A stretch of 37,475 nt of DNA from Alphaproteobacteria bacterium CG_4_10_14_0_8_um_filter_53_9. Lineage in GTDB: Bacteria; Pseudomonadota; Alphaproteobacteria; UBA2136; UBA6156. The notes beneath the pieces were generated by a model, which saw only the letters and a list, made by a program, of their open reading frames with translations, did no database searches and was not told the origin of the DNA. The stretch spans positions 1 to 37,475 of the forward strand of contig PFND01000084.1 of the NCBI GenBank assembly GCA_002791805.1, written 5' to 3'. Below, in pieces: positions 36,629 through 37,475 of this stretch. The stretch's first letter is position 1; each line of letters starts with the position of its first letter. A program made the translations under genes and the position numbers.

Positions 36629-37475
36629 TCTTGAAACCCCAAAAACAAGAAAAGACAAAAATCAGGGCTGAAAAGATTATGTTAAATGGGCCGTCTCAAA
36701 CAGGAGCCCCCACAGGGTGGGTAGCCAGCACGTCTGGGCAGGGTATGGGGGTCAAAGTGCTGCAAACCGCCCCTTGTCTCTCCGCACACACGCGCGGCGG
36801 GGCAAAAGGCCTGTCTCGGCAAGGGTGCCAAGGTCAAAAGGCTTCCTTAAGCGCCCAAAAATCAGGCTGCTCCCTTCCTTTCGCCTCCACGGTCGCAGAG
36901 GTCACTTCGCAGCCCCCCTTTCATCGTTTAAGGCGCGTGAGCCGCAGTCGCTTGCTCCATGTCGCAGGGGGCGCCCCACGCCGCTCTCACCCTTTGTGGG
37001 CCGCCCCAGTCCAGCTCTCTTGCGTTGCCGAGGCTATGGCTGCCGCCACTGCCACCACTCATCCTCGCCATCTTGTCGTCCCTGCTTGCGCGCCTTTATC
37101 CTTTGTTGCGGTGGCCTTGTGGGTCACGGCGGCCCTTACACCGGCCACGTCCCACGCCCAAATCCGTACCTATAATCCGGATACAGGCACAACCGGCGCC
37201 CTTCCCACGCTTTCAGGCCTCGGGGCCTCTCCCACAGTCTCGGGTGTGGCCACAGCTCCCGCCGCGCCAACTCCTGCAAAAGGGGGTGTCTCCTTTTCTT
37301 CATCTTCCGCGTCAGGGGGCGCCGCTGCCACCTCTAACGCAGTATCGGCAAATTCACCAAAAAGTAACATAAAAGGCACATCTGTTATCGGTGGCGTTCG
37401 TACGGGTGCGTCGCAAAATACCCCCCCCGCCTCTACCCCGTCTCTCCCCCCCAAAACCCCCGTCTCTAACCCCAC
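36625..37475 (+). CDS. hypothetical protein, truncated by the window edge; translationally coupled to the upstream ORF
   Basis: ATG at 36625 overlaps the upstream TGA (ATGA), CGGAGGG about 8 nt upstream; frame open to 37475 with no stop; hydrophobic APLSFVAVALWVTAALTPATSHAQ; internal in-frame ATG at 37036. Confidence 0.65.
   Translation, partial: MILKPQKQEKTKIRAEKIMLNGPSQTGAPTGWVASTSGQGMGVKVLQTAPCLSAHTRGGAKGLSRQGCQGQKASLSAQKSGCSLPFASTVAEVTSQPPFHRLRRVSRSRLLHVAGGAPRRSHPLWAAPVQLSCVAEAMAAATATTHPRHLVVPACAPLSFVAVALWVTAALTPATSHAQIRTYNPDTGTTGALPTLSGLGASPTVSGVATAPAAPTPAKGGVSFSSSSASGGAAATSNAVSANSPKSNIKGTSVIGGVRTGASQNTPPASTPSLPPKTPVSNP

Noticed and set aside
36717-37475. Alternative-frame ORFs at 36717..37175, 36959..37372 and minus 37170..37475
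   Set aside because: Overlap the better-supported open frame from 36625, which has an RBS and coupled start.

Overview
The window looks like a chromosomal replication and segregation neighbourhood of an alphaproteobacterium (lineage not resolved). Most of the first 25 kb is coded on the minus strand: recF, dnaN, dnaA, rpsT, mnmG, a comM-like ATPase, two DsbA-like proteins, holA, lptE, leuS, a DUF3576-like lipoprotein, a porin, parB, parA, rsmG, a BON-domain lipoprotein and a YraN-type protein. Next come an LppC-type PBP activator (+), hemW, rph and bcp (-), a SecB-like gene (+), and a YggT-family gene (-). The right end holds a putative secreted-protein module: a 97-aa protein, a 1034-aa protein with 11-residue repeats and paired Cys residues, and a coupled partial ORF that the supplied track does not list. 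Points worth a second look: (1) a 139-bp imperfect palindrome plus a second hairpin between recF and dnaN; (2) three parS-like sites near parAB, two of them by unusual intergenic gaps flanking hemW; (3) two DnaA-box clusters flanking mnmG/HIT as oriC candidates; (4) an unlisted 27-aa membrane peptide with a strong RBS; (5) orphan genes inside the dnaA/dnaN region and elsewhere; (6) the large Cys-rich repeat protein, possibly a divergent TraU-like conjugation component. No rRNA, tRNA, CRISPR array or transposase was recognised. All calls come from reading the sequence; no homology search was run.
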